Assembly: GCA_036365145.1 (NCBI GenBank)
Contig: JAEOAD010000015.1
Span: forward strand, 11,773,501-11,837,500
Direction of reading: 5' to 3'
Source of the DNA: Orientallactaga sibirica
Lineage: Eukaryota > Chordata > Mammalia > Rodentia > Dipodidae
DNA: 64,000 nucleotides
A program made the translations under genes and the position numbers. The first letter of the stretch is position 1, and the number at the start of each line of letters is the position of its first letter. Shown piece after piece: positions 22,916-34,554 of the stretch. Below the pieces are notes generated by a model that worked only from the letters and a program-made list of their open reading frames with translations, was not told the origin of the DNA and searched no databases.

Positions 22916-22947
<32 letters not shown>

Positions 22948-23125
22948 CCTTATGCAAGTGTTTAAAGAGATGGAAATGGTACATATATTTTATATAATAT
23001 ATTTATATATTTTCTATATAATATATTTTATATATTCTATCTTATATGTATTATATATTATTACTATATCATATCTAAAAAATATGGACAATTATATAGG
23101 TCAATTGTCAATTTAAAATAATAGA
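22540..23125 (+). mobile_element. Old L1 3' end (ORF2 tail and 3' UTR)
   Basis: CTCAAAACAGCCAAGACAGA, ATGGAATATGAGTGAGTTTT and TGACTTGTACATGGAAGCTG follow the sense L1 ORF2 tail. The 3' UTR-like ACATAACTAAAAGAGAGGAG and GACAATTATATAGGTCAATT complete an L1M-type end at about 23125. A (CT)n run (22915-22941) and an AT-rich block (22980-23080) lie inside the 3' UTR part. Confidence 0.7.
22980..23085. repeat. AT-rich low-complexity block
   Basis: About 100 bases are made almost entirely of TATATTTTATATAATATAT-like units with many self-complementary stretches. It lies within the L1 3' UTR remnant. Confidence 0.85.
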
Positions 23126-25094
23126 TGAAGATGCTAAATTTCTGAAAAACCCTAGAATCATCTCTTCGTCTTTGCACTTCTGTTACTTTAACTCAGTAGG
23201 GATTTAAATTACAGAAGCTACTGATTTCCAGGAGAGGGGGTCAAGAGGAGGAAGAGAGGAAATATGTCTTTTTACTAAGCTATATCACTTACATCCTGGA
23301 TAGCATGGACCAATCTCCTACTCTCTCTAGACCTTTGCTTTTTAATCCATATAACTTCTTTCTATAGGAATTTCTGTTAATCTTACTTTACAAAATTCAA
23401 AACAAGAGTCCAGGGACCCTTCCTACTCTATACCCTATCTTCACTGCCAGGAACATGCTATTTTCTTGACTTCCTTGGATGTCTTGGGTTAGTGGAGACT
23501 CCATTGGAATATTCTTAGAGATAAAAAAATAAGTGTGAAATTCTTTATTATCCTAGTGGCAGCTTTAGATCCCTATTCCTCACAAATGAATAACTAATAA
23601 AATACAACCAGTTGCTTATTTCTTTAAAGTCAGGCAACAAGTTTCTTGACTTAGCTACACCACGTTGTTTTCCTTTCCTTCCTGTCACAGAGTGGGGTAG
23701 GACTATGTTTCTCTTCTAGGCATGGGGTGCTGTCTACCTTTACATACTAATCTCCTCAGGATTCACATTTGGCTCCATCATTTCTTGGCTGTGTTCACCT
23801 CAATGGCCAATGACCAACTTTCTGTCTGACATCTATTTGTACTTAAGGCAGAAATGAGGGTCCCATGAGCAAAGCCTCTTCCATTTCTGGAGTTATTCCC
23901 AAAAATAAAGTTGTTGTAATACCCAAAACACCAGGCAAGGGACAAACCTGTCACAGTTGTTCTCTGGCCTTTCACCTCCTGGTGGACAGCAGCCAGCAGC
24001 CTGCAGAGCCACTGAAGGCTGTGTGATGAAACTTGGTCCCTAGGATCTTCCCTTCCACATTTTTAGACTCATCATGAAATAAACTGCCCCAGGATACCAC
24101 CTTTCTCAAGCCCTTCCCAGGGCTTCCAGTGGGCACGAGTGACATAAAGATGGGTCTTAAATTTTCCTCTCACAACTGCTGCTTCCTAGAAGCAGTTCCC
24201 TTGGCATTCTAAAACTAACCTTTTCTTTGCTGTTCTTAAACTCAAAATCCCTAAACATTTGCAAAACAAGTTTTTCATTCAAAGGCAAAAATTAGTACAC
24301 TAATTTCATGCATTCAATTTACTCTCTACCATACTCACCCCACTCATTCTTATCTTTTCTATCCTTCTCCCCTCTCCACTTTCCCCCCTTTGCCTCCCCT
24401 CTCCTTTCCTGTCTTCTTTCTCTCCCTCCTTTCCCCTCTCCCTTTCTTTTTCTAGCATTTCAATATCACCTGCAATCAGGAATCTGAAATCCTTTGCAAG
24501 ATATATGAAAATTAAGAGACAGTAAAGTTGACACAAAACCAAGTAATGTGCATTAATGTTTTGAGTCCAAAATGCCAGCTTCCTGTGAAGCCCAAGTTTT
24601 TACCAGCTGAGTATCCAGAAGTGGTTTGGGACTCCAGTGTGTCTATGTCCCAGCCTGGGGGCCATGTAACAATGTAAATCTTCCTGGAACTTCAGCCATC
24701 CTTCATGAGAAGAATCAGAATTCTTTTGGGGATCTGGACTTAATATATGGGTTATACATTTCTGGTGGCAACGGTGGCTGGAGATGACATGGGATGACTG
24801 GGATCCCCTTTGTGCAGATAGATGACACATACCTGGCTATGCTAAAACTGAGTAGAATGTGGCAGAAGTTGCCGAACTGAGTGGTATGGTATAACTGATA
24901 TGCTATGAGGATAAAAGGTGAGATAGTGGGAAATGATTCCTCTCATAAGCTGTTCTTATGCAACAGCTAACAGGGAGTCCTTGAGTGTTTTGTAGTCTTC
25001 ACATAAGAAAATTATCCAGAATACAAGCCCTTTTAGAGAAGGATTAAAGATGATACTTCTTTGTGTCCTCAGCAAAAATATATTTACATCTTAG
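23126..25094. other. Unassigned stretch with a pyrimidine tract
   Basis: No gene or repeat family was recognised over about 2 kb. A plus-strand pyrimidine tract at about 24345-24456 is almost free of purines and ends in TTTCTTTTTCTAG. See the finding on that tract. Confidence 0.45.
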
Positions 25095-25276
25095 AAAATT
25101 ACCATCTCAGCTGGAGAGATGGCTTAGCAGTTAAGGTGCTTGCTTGCAAAGCCAAAGGACCCAGGTTCGATACTAGAGGACCCAAGTAAGCCAGATGAAA
25201 AAGAGGGCACATGTGTCTGGAGTTTGTTTGCAGTGGCTAGAATAAAATATTTTTTAAAAGAAAATGACTATCTCAG
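25095..25276 (+). mobile_element. DIP SINE, internally shortened, with TSD
   Basis: AAAATTACCATCTCAG (25095-25110) and AAAATGACTATCTCAG (25261-25276) flank a DIP whose head and centre are intact but which jumps from GCAGTGGCTAG to an A-rich tail. The whole (CT)n section is missing. Two TSD mismatches suggest moderate age. Confidence 0.85.
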
Positions 25277-25584
25277 TTCAAAAAATGTTTCCCGTTTTTA
25301 AAAATTTAAAGAAGTCATGTTTTAACCATGCTCTATTTTTCATACTTGCAGACTCAGGCCTGCAACAAATCTAACTGGCAGCTGTACTTCCCCAGCTTGA
25401 CCATGACACAATGTAGGTTTTTCCTTTTTCATTATTTTAATTAAAAGACATAATTCTTTACAAAAATATTTTGAAATATTTCTGATATTAGAGACAATTT
25501 ATCAAAAATGAATTTGGTGAATTATAAATCCTACATAAATAGTAGTGTTCAAATGACACACAGCTGTTAATAAAGTATACTACT
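25277..25584. other. Unassigned stretch
   Basis: AT-rich sequence without a recognised feature. Confidence 0.4.
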
Positions 25585-25950
25585 TGTAATAGACAGCTTC
25601 ATGTGCTGGGATGAACATCCAAACAAGACACAGTTTAGGGGAGGAAGGGATTTATTTCAAGCTTACAGACTCAGAGAAAGTCCCATCAATGGGTAGAAGA
25701 AGCTGGCTCCCTTTCACAGGTCCAAGCATAGAGAAATAATTAAACAGCCAGCAAACACCAAAGTATAGCAAACACAAAAACCCACCAGAGCTCAGACTGC
25801 TCTCCAACACCTTTGGGCTATAACATTTGCCCCTAAACATACCTTTGTACTGGACCTCAGGATCAGCCCCTAGTGACACTTCCTCTAGCCAGGTGGCTGA
25901 AGACCTAAGTTATAAGCTCTAATAAAACATCTCAGTCTACTACCACTGTA
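25585..25950 (-). mobile_element. MaLR-type solo LTR, same family as 56706-57090
   Basis: The block aligns along its length with the LTR at 56706-57090: shared landmarks are AGACAGCTTCA near the left end, the reversed polyadenylation signal in GGGATTTATTTCAAGC, GAAGAAGCTGGC, and CTAGTGACA...CCTCTAGC. The ends approximate TG...CA. The copy is more diverged than its partner and has no clear TSD. Confidence 0.75.
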
Positions 25951-26499
25951 CTCAAAAGGAACACAGCCACAGGCCCACAGATTTCCATAGTGAATTCTAG
26001 GAATTCAAGAATATCTCATTTATATCATAACTAAGTTATTCTAATGGATCTCTATGAATTTTCAGCTTCTCAATACATTGCCAAAACCAGAAATACCAAT
26101 ACTGGTTTAACACCAAAGTTTCCATACTAAATACAAGAAAGGAGTTATGTATAATCTTTTCTTATAAATGTAGACTCACAAGTATGAAATATATTGTTAG
26201 CTCTTTACATTAAGAACAACTTGCTATCTCTTAAGTTGGATTCACACCAGATATGACAATGACATTTCAGTAAAGATGTTAAATGACACAATCCATCTTG
26301 TGTTTTGGTGAAAGAGGGAAAATCATGTGATTATATCTAGAGATGTTAAAAAAGGCATTTGTCACATATTTATTTGTAATAAAGTTTTTTTTAAATCTCT
26401 TAGAACTGAATGGTGATAAAAATCTGGAAAACATAAGCATTTTATAATTAATAATAAAAGCCAAAACAATATTTCTTTTTAACCATTTTTGACATTTTT
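25951..26499. other. Unassigned AT-rich stretch
   Basis: No gene or clear repeat was recognised. Confidence 0.4.
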
Positions 26500-26745
26500 G
26501 TACATACATATCACATTTTGACTATATGTACCCCACATTATGCTCCCCATCCTTCTAAGTCTTATTATATTCCTTCTTCCCTTCACTTACCAGTGGCTAG
26601 GCCACAGAAGTGAACAAGGTGCCTTTGCTCTGTCCCTGGCAACCTTTAACTGTCAATAGCTTATCAGGGAAAGCAGTAGCCTGCCTAGAACAGAATGTTG
26701 ACTGGTCCCATCATGTACAGGTATTGTACAGGTAAACACAGCTAA
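26500..26745 (-). mobile_element. Possible Lx-like L1 3' UTR fragment
   Basis: TTCCCTTCACTTACCAGTGGCTAGGCC resembles, in its CTTACCAGTGGCTA core, the Lx block also seen at 30440 and 54780. A pyrimidine-rich stretch precedes it, as in those copies. The match is weak. Confidence 0.35.
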
Positions 26746-27046
26746 TGTGAGTGATGATATTTCTTAAATGCACACTTACTAGAGCTTTATTTACTAAGGC
26801 TTCAATAATGTAGTTACAACAGTGAACCATTCACCTTTCCCCATGGCCCTTAACATTTTCTCTGTTAGCATGCCCCTTTCATACTTTATGAAAACTTTAT
26901 TGAATTGAATTAGATTATCACACTAAATTCATAGATTTACTTTTTGGAAAACAGAAATATTTATGACTATTTTGCCATGAATAACTCTGCTATATTTGTC
27001 CATAATCAGGTCTTTTTATTTTCTTTTAATAGGCATTGAAGTTTTG

Positions 27047-27315
27047 TCAAATTTTTAAATATATATTAATATATTAGTAAATAAATAAATTATCATTGTA
27101 TATGCACACATATGTATAAGACAGACAAAGTCAGAGACAGTGACAGCAAATGAGCAAGCCAGGGCTTGTTGCTACTGTAAACAAACTCCAGACTCATGTA
27201 CATACCGATTTGTGGGTCTGGCTTTACATGGGTACTGGAAAAATCAAACCCAGGCCAAGTTTTGCAACCAAGTGCCTTTTAACCACTGAGCAATCTTCCC
27301 AGCCCCAAAATTTCT
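27047..27315 (-). mobile_element. DIP SINE, old copy
   Basis: The reversed DIP body (AACAAACTCCAGACTC, TCTGGCTTTACATGGGTACT) and GGGCTGGGAAGATTGCTCAG head end at about 27305. AAATTTTTAA and AAATTTCTTAA are the probable TSD. The tail is expanded by AAATAAATAAAT and TATATTAATA text. Confidence 0.78.
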
Positions 27316-27423
27316 TAATCATGTTGAGTTTATGCTTTGAATAGTCCTTTGCTATTTTGTTGCTGTTTTGAATGGGATATTTTGTTTCCTGTTCATTTGA
27401 ATTGGATTCTATTAATTTAGAAG

Positions 27424-27720
27424 ACAGCATTAGTTTGCAAGGGCACTAGTGGCTGTATTATAACAATAGAAATCTTTTCTTACACAGTTCTGAAGGATAA
27501 AGTACAAGATCAAGGTGTTGGCAGGATTGGTTTCCCCGAAGCCTCTTCCCTTGGTTTGCAGACAGCCACCTGTTTTTTGAGTCTTCACATAGTACTGGCA
27601 CCCTTGATCTAGCTTGTGTGTCCAAATTTCATGTCTTTAAAGGGACACAGTCTGAAGAACTTTGGGCTAGGACTTCATTGGTAGGGGGCACAATTCCACC
27701 AATAAAAAAGACCGTTATTT
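27424..27720 (-). mobile_element. MLT1/MST-like MaLR LTR
   Basis: The reversed text GTGGCTGTATTATAACAATAG, CACAGTTCTGAAGGATAAAG and CAAGATCAAGGTGTTGGCAG (27455-27525) resembles the U5 side of placental MaLR LTRs. The rest decays toward 27720. It is a solo remnant. Confidence 0.65.
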
Positions 27721-28409
27721 CTGTATATTAACCTTCTTGTTAAAATTAATAGCTCTTAGGCTCTATTAACTTACTTAACATACTGTCTGAAAATAAAATT
27801 TTCTCTCTCTTTCCAGTTATTATTATTCATGTAAATATTCTTCTAGCCTTATTATACTGGCTACTTTCCAGGAAAATGATGAACAGAAATTGGGACTGTG
27901 ATCACTCTAACCCTTCCTTTACATCAACAAAGGATGCTTCTAGGGTCTTACTATGTTTTCAGTGGCTTGTGATAGATACTATGATCAGGTTAAGAGAGAA
28001 GACTCTTTTCCTGGTTAACTAGTGTATTGGACAGAACTCAGCAGTATGCTAACATAAGTGAATTTTACTTTCTTTCCTCTCCTCATCCCTCAATTAATTT
28101 AGCTTTGTTTGTTCCTATGTGAGAAAATCATCAGAATGAGCTGACCTCTGGTACAAAGCACTAAAGAGAGAGGTAGAGTTCATCTGTTTTTTTTTTTTTT
28201 TTTTTTTTTCTATGCCTCATGGTTATTTGTCTCACATAGGACACTTAGTGTTTTGGCTTTTCTGGGATTAGTTGAAAGTAGAAGGAATGTTTTGGTAGGA
28301 AATGTTTTCCTTGACTAGCACTGACTGCATCCATTCTCTGGATGCAGGACATATTGAAGAGTGATTTCTCTTTCTTGGAGTGATTTGCGGCTTGCTGAAG
28401 CAGGCCTGT
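27721..28409. other. Unassigned stretch with a T run
   Basis: No gene or repeat family was recognised. A T run of about 23 bases lies at 28187-28209 and has no identifiable SINE on either side. Confidence 0.4.
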
Positions 28410-28842
28410 TGTGATGATTAATCTTGATTGTCAATTTAATTGGATTGAGAAATGCTTAGGAGAATAGTAAAACACACTTCTGGGTGTTTCTTTGTGGTCT
28501 TTCTAGATGCAATTAGAGCATTAGATCTCTGACCAAAGGAATGGATTAACCCTTTTATGGTTAAACAATATTATGGCCTCATTGAGGAGTGATGAAAAGG
28601 AGGAAGTGGGGCTCATGGAGGAAGTAGGTCACTAGGGGAGTGTCCTTAGGAACTATAACATGTCCTAGCCTCTTGCTGTATCTCTGTCTCCAGGCTTCCA
28701 TGCTGTGAACTATTGCGTTCTACCACATCCTCCCTCCAAGATGGACTGACACATTTGAAACTTTGAACAAAAATAAATCTTTCCTCTTTTAAGATGTTCT
28801 CTCATGCATTTTGGGCATAGTGATGCAAAAGTAACCAACACA
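28410..28842 (+). mobile_element. ERVL/MaLR-type solo LTR
   Basis: It starts TGTGATGATTAATCTTG, carries GGAAGTAGGTCACTAGGGGA, has the polyadenylation region AAAATAAATCTTTCCTCTTT (about 28769) and ends ...GTAACCAACACA. The length (about 430 bases) and order fit a solo LTR of the MaLR type. No internal region is present. Confidence 0.7.
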
Positions 28843-30214
28843 TCTGGTCATTGTGATTTTTTGCCTTCAATTCCCATCAATCAAATAAATTCTTTTCTAT
28901 CTGGTCTTTTGTTGCTCTTTACTCAGGGCACTGATGTCTAAGGGTCTACCACTCAATGGGACATTTTCATTTCTCCATCACATTTTTGAACAGATCTCTT
29001 TTAAGATGACCCACTCCTGGGTCTACTGTGTGGGGCTGACAGATGGACTTATGAAACCATCACTTTCCCTGCCCTCACCAAACTAGGGGCCCACGGGCCT
29101 TCCCAGGAAAGAATTACCTCTTTGTTCACCCTAGGCACCTCTGGACAATACTACTTTTTTTTTTTTTTTAAGTTTTCCCACAAGGCAGGAGTCAGGTACA
29201 GGTCTTCAAGTTCCCAAATCAAGTTCCCAAGGCTGTTTTGTAGGACCGCTCACAAGGCTTGAAATACAGACAAGTATTTTCCTTGTATGTGTAAAAACTG
29301 AACAGCCCAAGTCTGGCTGCTCCATCTTCTCACTGAAATGTTAGAGTTCTTTTTATCCCTGGAGATGATGATCACTGATGCTGACAGTATGGAAAGGGAT
29401 GACTCTATTTGCAAATACTCCCTGAGTGTTCAGTGGAATAATTTGCTTTAGAATGTGGAGTTATTTTAAACCCATCATTGTGTTTGAGCTTTCAAAATTC
29501 AGAGACAGTTGGAAAGATCTGTTGCTACATTCTGTCAAATGTTTTTTTTTTCAGTTAACATTAATGAATATGAGAACTTTATCAGATTACTTTGTTTCCA
29601 TGTATACAGATTATTATGCAGTTTTCCTCATTTAATCACACAATGGAATTATTTATGGATGGCTTTTTTAAATACTGGATCATAGTTGTACTTCTCCAAA
29701 AAAAAAAAAAAAAAAAAAAAACACTTGTTCCGAATGTATTATTATTATTGTTGGCTACATTTGACTTACTCACTAATTTGTAAACAATTTATTTTCCTGA
29801 GTGTAAAGGGATGCATCAAAATCAGGTGATGGAGCAGCTGGGACAGATCAACACTGATGCACCTCAATGCAGGCTTCTTTGGGTTTATGATTCTTTATGT
29901 TCATTTAGCACAGTCTCTGTGACATTCTGTCTCTTATCAGATTGTTGTATTGCACTGTTTGTTATGACCTAACAAGTCCCTAAGGCTCTGCTCTTTGTTG
30001 CTCTGTTCTTCACATTAATTTCTATTACCTATTCTTCAAGTTTATGTACATTTGATTTTTTTTCATGTATTTTGAGCTGTTAATTCCATCTAATGATCTC
30101 TTTTAATCATTAAATTGCATTTTTTCTGATCTAGGATTTTGTCTTCTGTTTCTATTGATCTTATGCAATTTTCTCTTCTGCTGAGAATTTTATTCATGGA
30201 AGGAAAGTTCTTTT
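28843..30214. other. Unassigned stretch
   Basis: No gene or repeat family was recognised. An A run of 24 (29698-29721) has no SINE attached. A C-rich stretch near 29090 is unremarkable. Confidence 0.4.
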
Positions 30215-30560
30215 TATATAATTTTATTTAGTTTTTTCATACTTCACCTGTGTATAAAATACATTTTTATTCCACTTCCTCATTTAATCTCTCTCTCATT
30301 CCCTTTCTTCCACTAAAACCCTTCTCCCCACTAAATCTCCATCTACTTTTAGATTTGTTTGACCCACTGAGTTAAAGAGTTAAATTAGTGTCACTGCAGG
30401 ATCATGAGTGGGAGGTTATTTACTGGAGAATGGGCAACTAACCAGTGGCCACACCACTGAAGACAAGTTCTTTTACTTCATTAAGGATAGCTATACCAAT
30501 CATAAAATTATTATTTGTTGCTTCTAGCAACTGAGTCATCTCAAGTAAATTTTTCTTTTG
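30215..30560 (-). mobile_element. Lx-like L1 3' UTR fragment
   Basis: It shares blocks with 54575-54960: CCACTAAAACCCTT, a pyrimidine-rich stretch, GACCCACTGAGT, then TTATTTACTGGAGAATGGGC and ACACCACTGAAG. The reading is the reversed 3' UTR of Lx-like L1, as at 7378-8165. Confidence 0.6.
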
Positions 30561-31249
30561 AGAAAATCTGACAGTTTTGCCAAGGTACTATTTCTATGTA
30601 CTAAAATTCTGTTCTCCATTATTTCTCTTTAATATTGGCAACTAGTTCATATTACAGTTATTTCATTAGATTCCAATATTCATTTTTTTGGTTATTGCAT
30701 GTGAGGTAAGTTTAACCTAATTCTTGTTTTTTTTTTTAATAATTATTACACAACTTTGAGATCATAGGAAAAGTTAATACATTCAGTTTATATTCTGGAT
30801 GGCCTAAAGGGATATATTCATGTTGTGGTAAATAGGAGAAATATCATAATTTTTCTCTTTTTCAAATAGATTGGGTCAAGTTCATGTCAGAATGAAGCCA
30901 AAGCACTCCAGCTTGAAGGGATACTGACTGCAAAGCTGCATTTTCTTATCTCACTGAGTGGAGGAAAGAGTCATGCCTATACAGAAATGAACATGCATAT
31001 TATACATACATGCTCACCACATACACACACATGCAAAAAAATGATATTATTTCAATTTGATAAACTTTTGTTCTCCATTATTTCTCTTTCATACTGAAGT
31101 TACTTCATTTGACTCATTTATCTCATTAGAAAAATATCAATAATTGGTTCTAGAGAGACAGAATTGTAAAAATAAATTTCTCTAGTGTATTTGGCATTAA
31201 CTGGAACTAGCTCTCCAACTCTAGCCTCACTCCTAGCAGTACCATCTGT
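30561..31249. other. Unassigned AT-rich stretch
   Basis: No gene or clear repeat was recognised. Confidence 0.4.
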
Positions 31250-31738
31250 ATTAGTCAGGGTTTTCTAGGGGAACATAACCAATGAATGAATATGAATTAT
31301 AAAGGAGGTTTATTAGATTAGCTTACAGGACACAGCCTGAACAGTCAAACAATAGATATGTATAGGCTGGAGAGTCAGAGAACCTGCTAGCTGCTCAGTC
31401 TATGAGGCTGGGTGTCTCAGCAGTCCCCATCTGGTACTACAGGCCTGGAGGATTCCTAGACAGCCACTGTTTTTCAGGTCATGCACATACCAGCAAGCAG
31501 CAAGGGCGTCCAGGCAAAAGACACTGTGTTCTCTCCAGACTTTTAAATATAATCAGCCTTTAATTAGTATTTCATGAGTTTATAACTGGAAGGGTCACCC
31601 ACTCTGAGGGAAGGCTTCTTTCCCTCCATCAATCCTTCCTGACCTCCCAAGAGGTAGGCATGTCTCTTACTTTTATTCCTAAGCTGATCAAGTTGACAGT
31701 TGAATTTTACAATCACCAACATGATAGTGGTTTTGTTA
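31250..31738 (-). mobile_element. ERVL/MaLR-like solo LTR
   Basis: The left end TATTAGTCAGGGTTTTCTAG and GAGGTTTATTAGATTAGCTT give the reversed U5 and polyadenylation side. The right end near CACCAACATGA gives the 5' side. The polyadenylation-side text also occurs on the plus strand at 38870-38960, so at least two copies of this family are present. The exact subfamily was not recognised. Confidence 0.65.
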
Positions 31739-31899
31739 TGGAAAATTCTATTATACCAATTCTCTTTTATGTTTGAAAACTTTCATACTATAAAGTTAGA
31801 AAAGGCACATCTTTATATAGAAGAAGAAGCATTATAAATGTTGCAGTGAATTATCATAGAAAGATGAATTTCAGTATCACTCTTCAGAGCATAGCACTT
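31739..31899. other. Unassigned short stretch
   Basis: No feature was recognised. Confidence 0.4.
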
Positions 31900-31988
31900 T
31901 GGGTATAAGTATGAACTTTGAATTATGGTTTAAGTGACCTTGCACAAATTAATTCACCTCTCTATGCCTTAGTTTCCCTTTCCTTTTC
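31900..31988 (+). mobile_element. MIR SINE, 5' half
   Basis: TAAGTGACCTTGCACAAATT, then CACCTCTCTATGCCTTAGTTTCCC, keeps the MIR core order. The continuation expected in MIR is found only at 32388, about 400 bases further on. Confidence 0.65.
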
Positions 31989-32284
31989 CTTCTCTTTCTC
32001 TTTTTTCTTGAAGAGAAGGTACTGATAGAGCACTGGGTATGGCTATAGGTCCCACAAAGTTGAATTCTAATTCATTTGCTGATATCCCATGTTTAAATTG
32101 TTTATCTACCATTTTTGCAACACTGAAGGGCTACCTCCCCAACTCTGCCTGCTTGAATCTTAGCTGTACTTTTTGTCCCAAACATGACTTGTTCAGATAG
32201 GTCCTAGTAACCCACCAACCCTCCCCATATTCTCTGAAAGATCTCAGAACTTATTGTCCCCTGTTTTATTTAGTTATTGGTTAC

Positions 32285-32387
32285 CAATGATTTATGTCTA
32301 TCTCTCACACCAGACTGTGATTCTATCAGGATGGGGACAATCTTATCTTATTACCTTTGTTTTCTGAGCATGACTATATTTACTTTG
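32285..32387 (+). mobile_element. Possible L2 LINE 3' end fragment
   Basis: TGTCTATCTCTCACACCAGA then CTGTGATTCTATCAGGATGG and GGGACAATCTTATCTTATT resemble the sense L2 3' end (clauses of the type CTAGACTGTGAGCTCCTTGA). The match is weak but the order fits. Confidence 0.45.
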
Positions 32388-32475
32388 TAAAATATGAGTA
32401 ATAATAATTCTCTTAAGCTTACAACGGTAAATGAAACAAATATTGTAAAGCCTTTAAGATAGTGCTTGGCAATGA
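32388..32475 (+). mobile_element. MIR SINE, 3' half
   Basis: TTTGTAAAATATGAGTAATA, then TGAAACAAATATTGTAAAGC and TTAAGATAGTGCTTGGCA, follow the MIR 3' half in order. It is colinear with the half at 31900-31988. Confidence 0.55.
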
Positions 32476-32600
32476 GATTAGTTTTCGGAATTGTGATAGG
32501 TTCCATATCAAGATATAATTTTCTTTTTGTATATGTGCAATCTGTAGTCTAACAAAATGTTTATGACCTCTTACTCAAAGTTGTTGCTGATACATGTAGG

Positions 32601-32825
32601 TCAATGTCTTTTTTAAAAATATTTTTTATGTATTTATTTGCAAGCAGAAAGAGAGGATGGGCATGCTAGAGCCACTTATGACTGCAAAGGAACTCCAGAA
32701 ACAGGTGTCACTGTGCATCTAGATTTACATAGGTACTGGGGAATTCAACACACCAGCTGTCAGGTTTTGTAAGCAAGCACTTGTAATCACCAAGCCATCT
32801 TCCCAGCCCAAGTTCAATGTCTTTT
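32601..32825 (-). mobile_element. DIP SINE with perfect 12-bp TSD
   Basis: TCAATGTCTTTT occurs at 32601-32612 and 32814-32825 and flanks a minus-strand DIP (32613-32813). The (CT)n block is reduced to almost nothing and the body has many changes, yet the TSD is intact. Confidence 0.9.
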
Positions 32826-34554
32826 AATAGCATCACCTGTCACATAATCATTTTTAGCCTGTGCTTTGGAAAAATGAATTATGTTAGGAGAATAAAATAA
32901 ATCAATGTGGAAATGGGAGCTGGTTTGCCATCATGTAGTTTAATTAATTGATGTGTTCATTTGATTGCCAGGAGACTACTTGCATTCATTGGTTATTTTG
33001 ACATGCAGTTGACTTATCTCTTGGAGAAAAATATACATTTTAAGCTTGATTTCCTGCTGTGTCAAAATTCACTTTTAATCTTGGGTTCACAAGGACAAAA
33101 TGGTGAATTTGAAAGGTGACATGCTCTGCTTTGTACAGTTGCTTTCCCCTGATTGCCCTAAGCCTTCACATTTTTCTAGGTGGCTGATGTTTTTGCTTGG
33201 CACCAGGGTGCAGAATCTCAAGCACATGGAACAGTTAAAGTCAAGTCCCATTAATGACTTCATTGCTCAATTCCATTTGTAATGTAAATCCTTTAGAGGT
33301 GCTCCAGCACTTTCTATTCTTAGCTTTAAAGTCACCAGCCAGAGGGTGCGTCACCTTCACAATCAGCACCCCTTTTAGCTTCTAATATGGAACATATGGT
33401 GGTTAGAGAGGTTACAGTGCTACAGAAATGTCATTACAAAATTTCTCTACATTAACATGTATCATCTGTCTCACAATTATTTGTTTTACAGCCCATACCT
33501 ATAATGGACTAAGTAAAGGACTATTTCTATCACTTAACAATGAGTGTCTTTAATTAGTATTTCATGCAACTGGAACATGTTGAGGAAGCTGACACAAATC
33601 TGGCTGGGATGGGAGATTCAATGTGAATTTCCTTTTGGAATTGCTAAGATACTACAGTTGCACAGGTATCAAGGATTCTGAGGGGACCTCAGCTGCTGTC
33701 ATACATGCTATGGTCATCCAACATGTATGAAAATGACACATCATTATGTTGGTGTTCACTCAGCTGATGAATATGTCAGACTTGTTTCACTTTGTTTCTC
33801 AAACTCCAAACTCCTTGTGATAGCTCATCCAGAAGCTTGCAAATGTCATAATTTGGAGCATGTACAAAGATGAGGTGGGGAAACTGAAAAAAAGAAATGA
33901 GCCAAACTTTAGAGGAATAATGCTTAATGCTAAAGGAAAGGTTGGCAGTTGGATAAGGTATTTTTTTTAACTTGTGCAAATGGCTTCATTTCCTTCAGTT
34001 TTACAAACTTTATGTTTCAAAGACATGTCAACAGCATCTTAGACTGACACTAAACTTGCTTTGGTAGACAATGAAGACATAGTTATTTATTTGGACCTAT
34101 CAAAGAATATTCAATTAAGTATATTGAAAAAGATAGCCATGTCAGAAAATCATGCTTCCAATCCTTTCAAAAGGCATCTGTCTTTACTACAATAGATGCT
34201 GGTTGTCCGTGCCATACAGACTGGGAGTCATGCTGTGTGATGGATCCTCACCCACTTTTAGAATTGTGTAAGGTGTACACAGTATATTCCATCTTTGTAT
34301 ACATAATCAGACAATATTTTCACATGTGAATCTCAGTTTCAGAACGAATGATAATTATTTTGCCAAACTAAAATGTGTTTCAAACAGTGGGGTTTTATAT
34401 ATAGTGATTTATTATTGCTTAGTGCAAAACAATTGCATGGTTGGTACATGGTAGTTTTGTTTTGCTACAATGTGTTATGTACAGAATTAGTAATAGGCTA
34501 TATGATTTTTTTGTGTGAAATCTTTCAAGTATTGCTTGGTGACAATTTATGCTC
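32826..34554. other. Quiet stretch without recognised repeats
   Basis: About 1.7 kb holds no interspersed repeat or gene that I can recognise. One 19-base direct repeat is shared with the LTR at 31250 (33548-33566). Frames at 33100-33282 and 33776-33979 show no motif. See the finding on this stretch. Confidence 0.45.

Noticed and set aside
23778..24200. Somewhat GC-richer stretch considered as an exon or UTR
   Set aside because: No open frame with support, no convincing splice pair and no recognised protein text on either strand.
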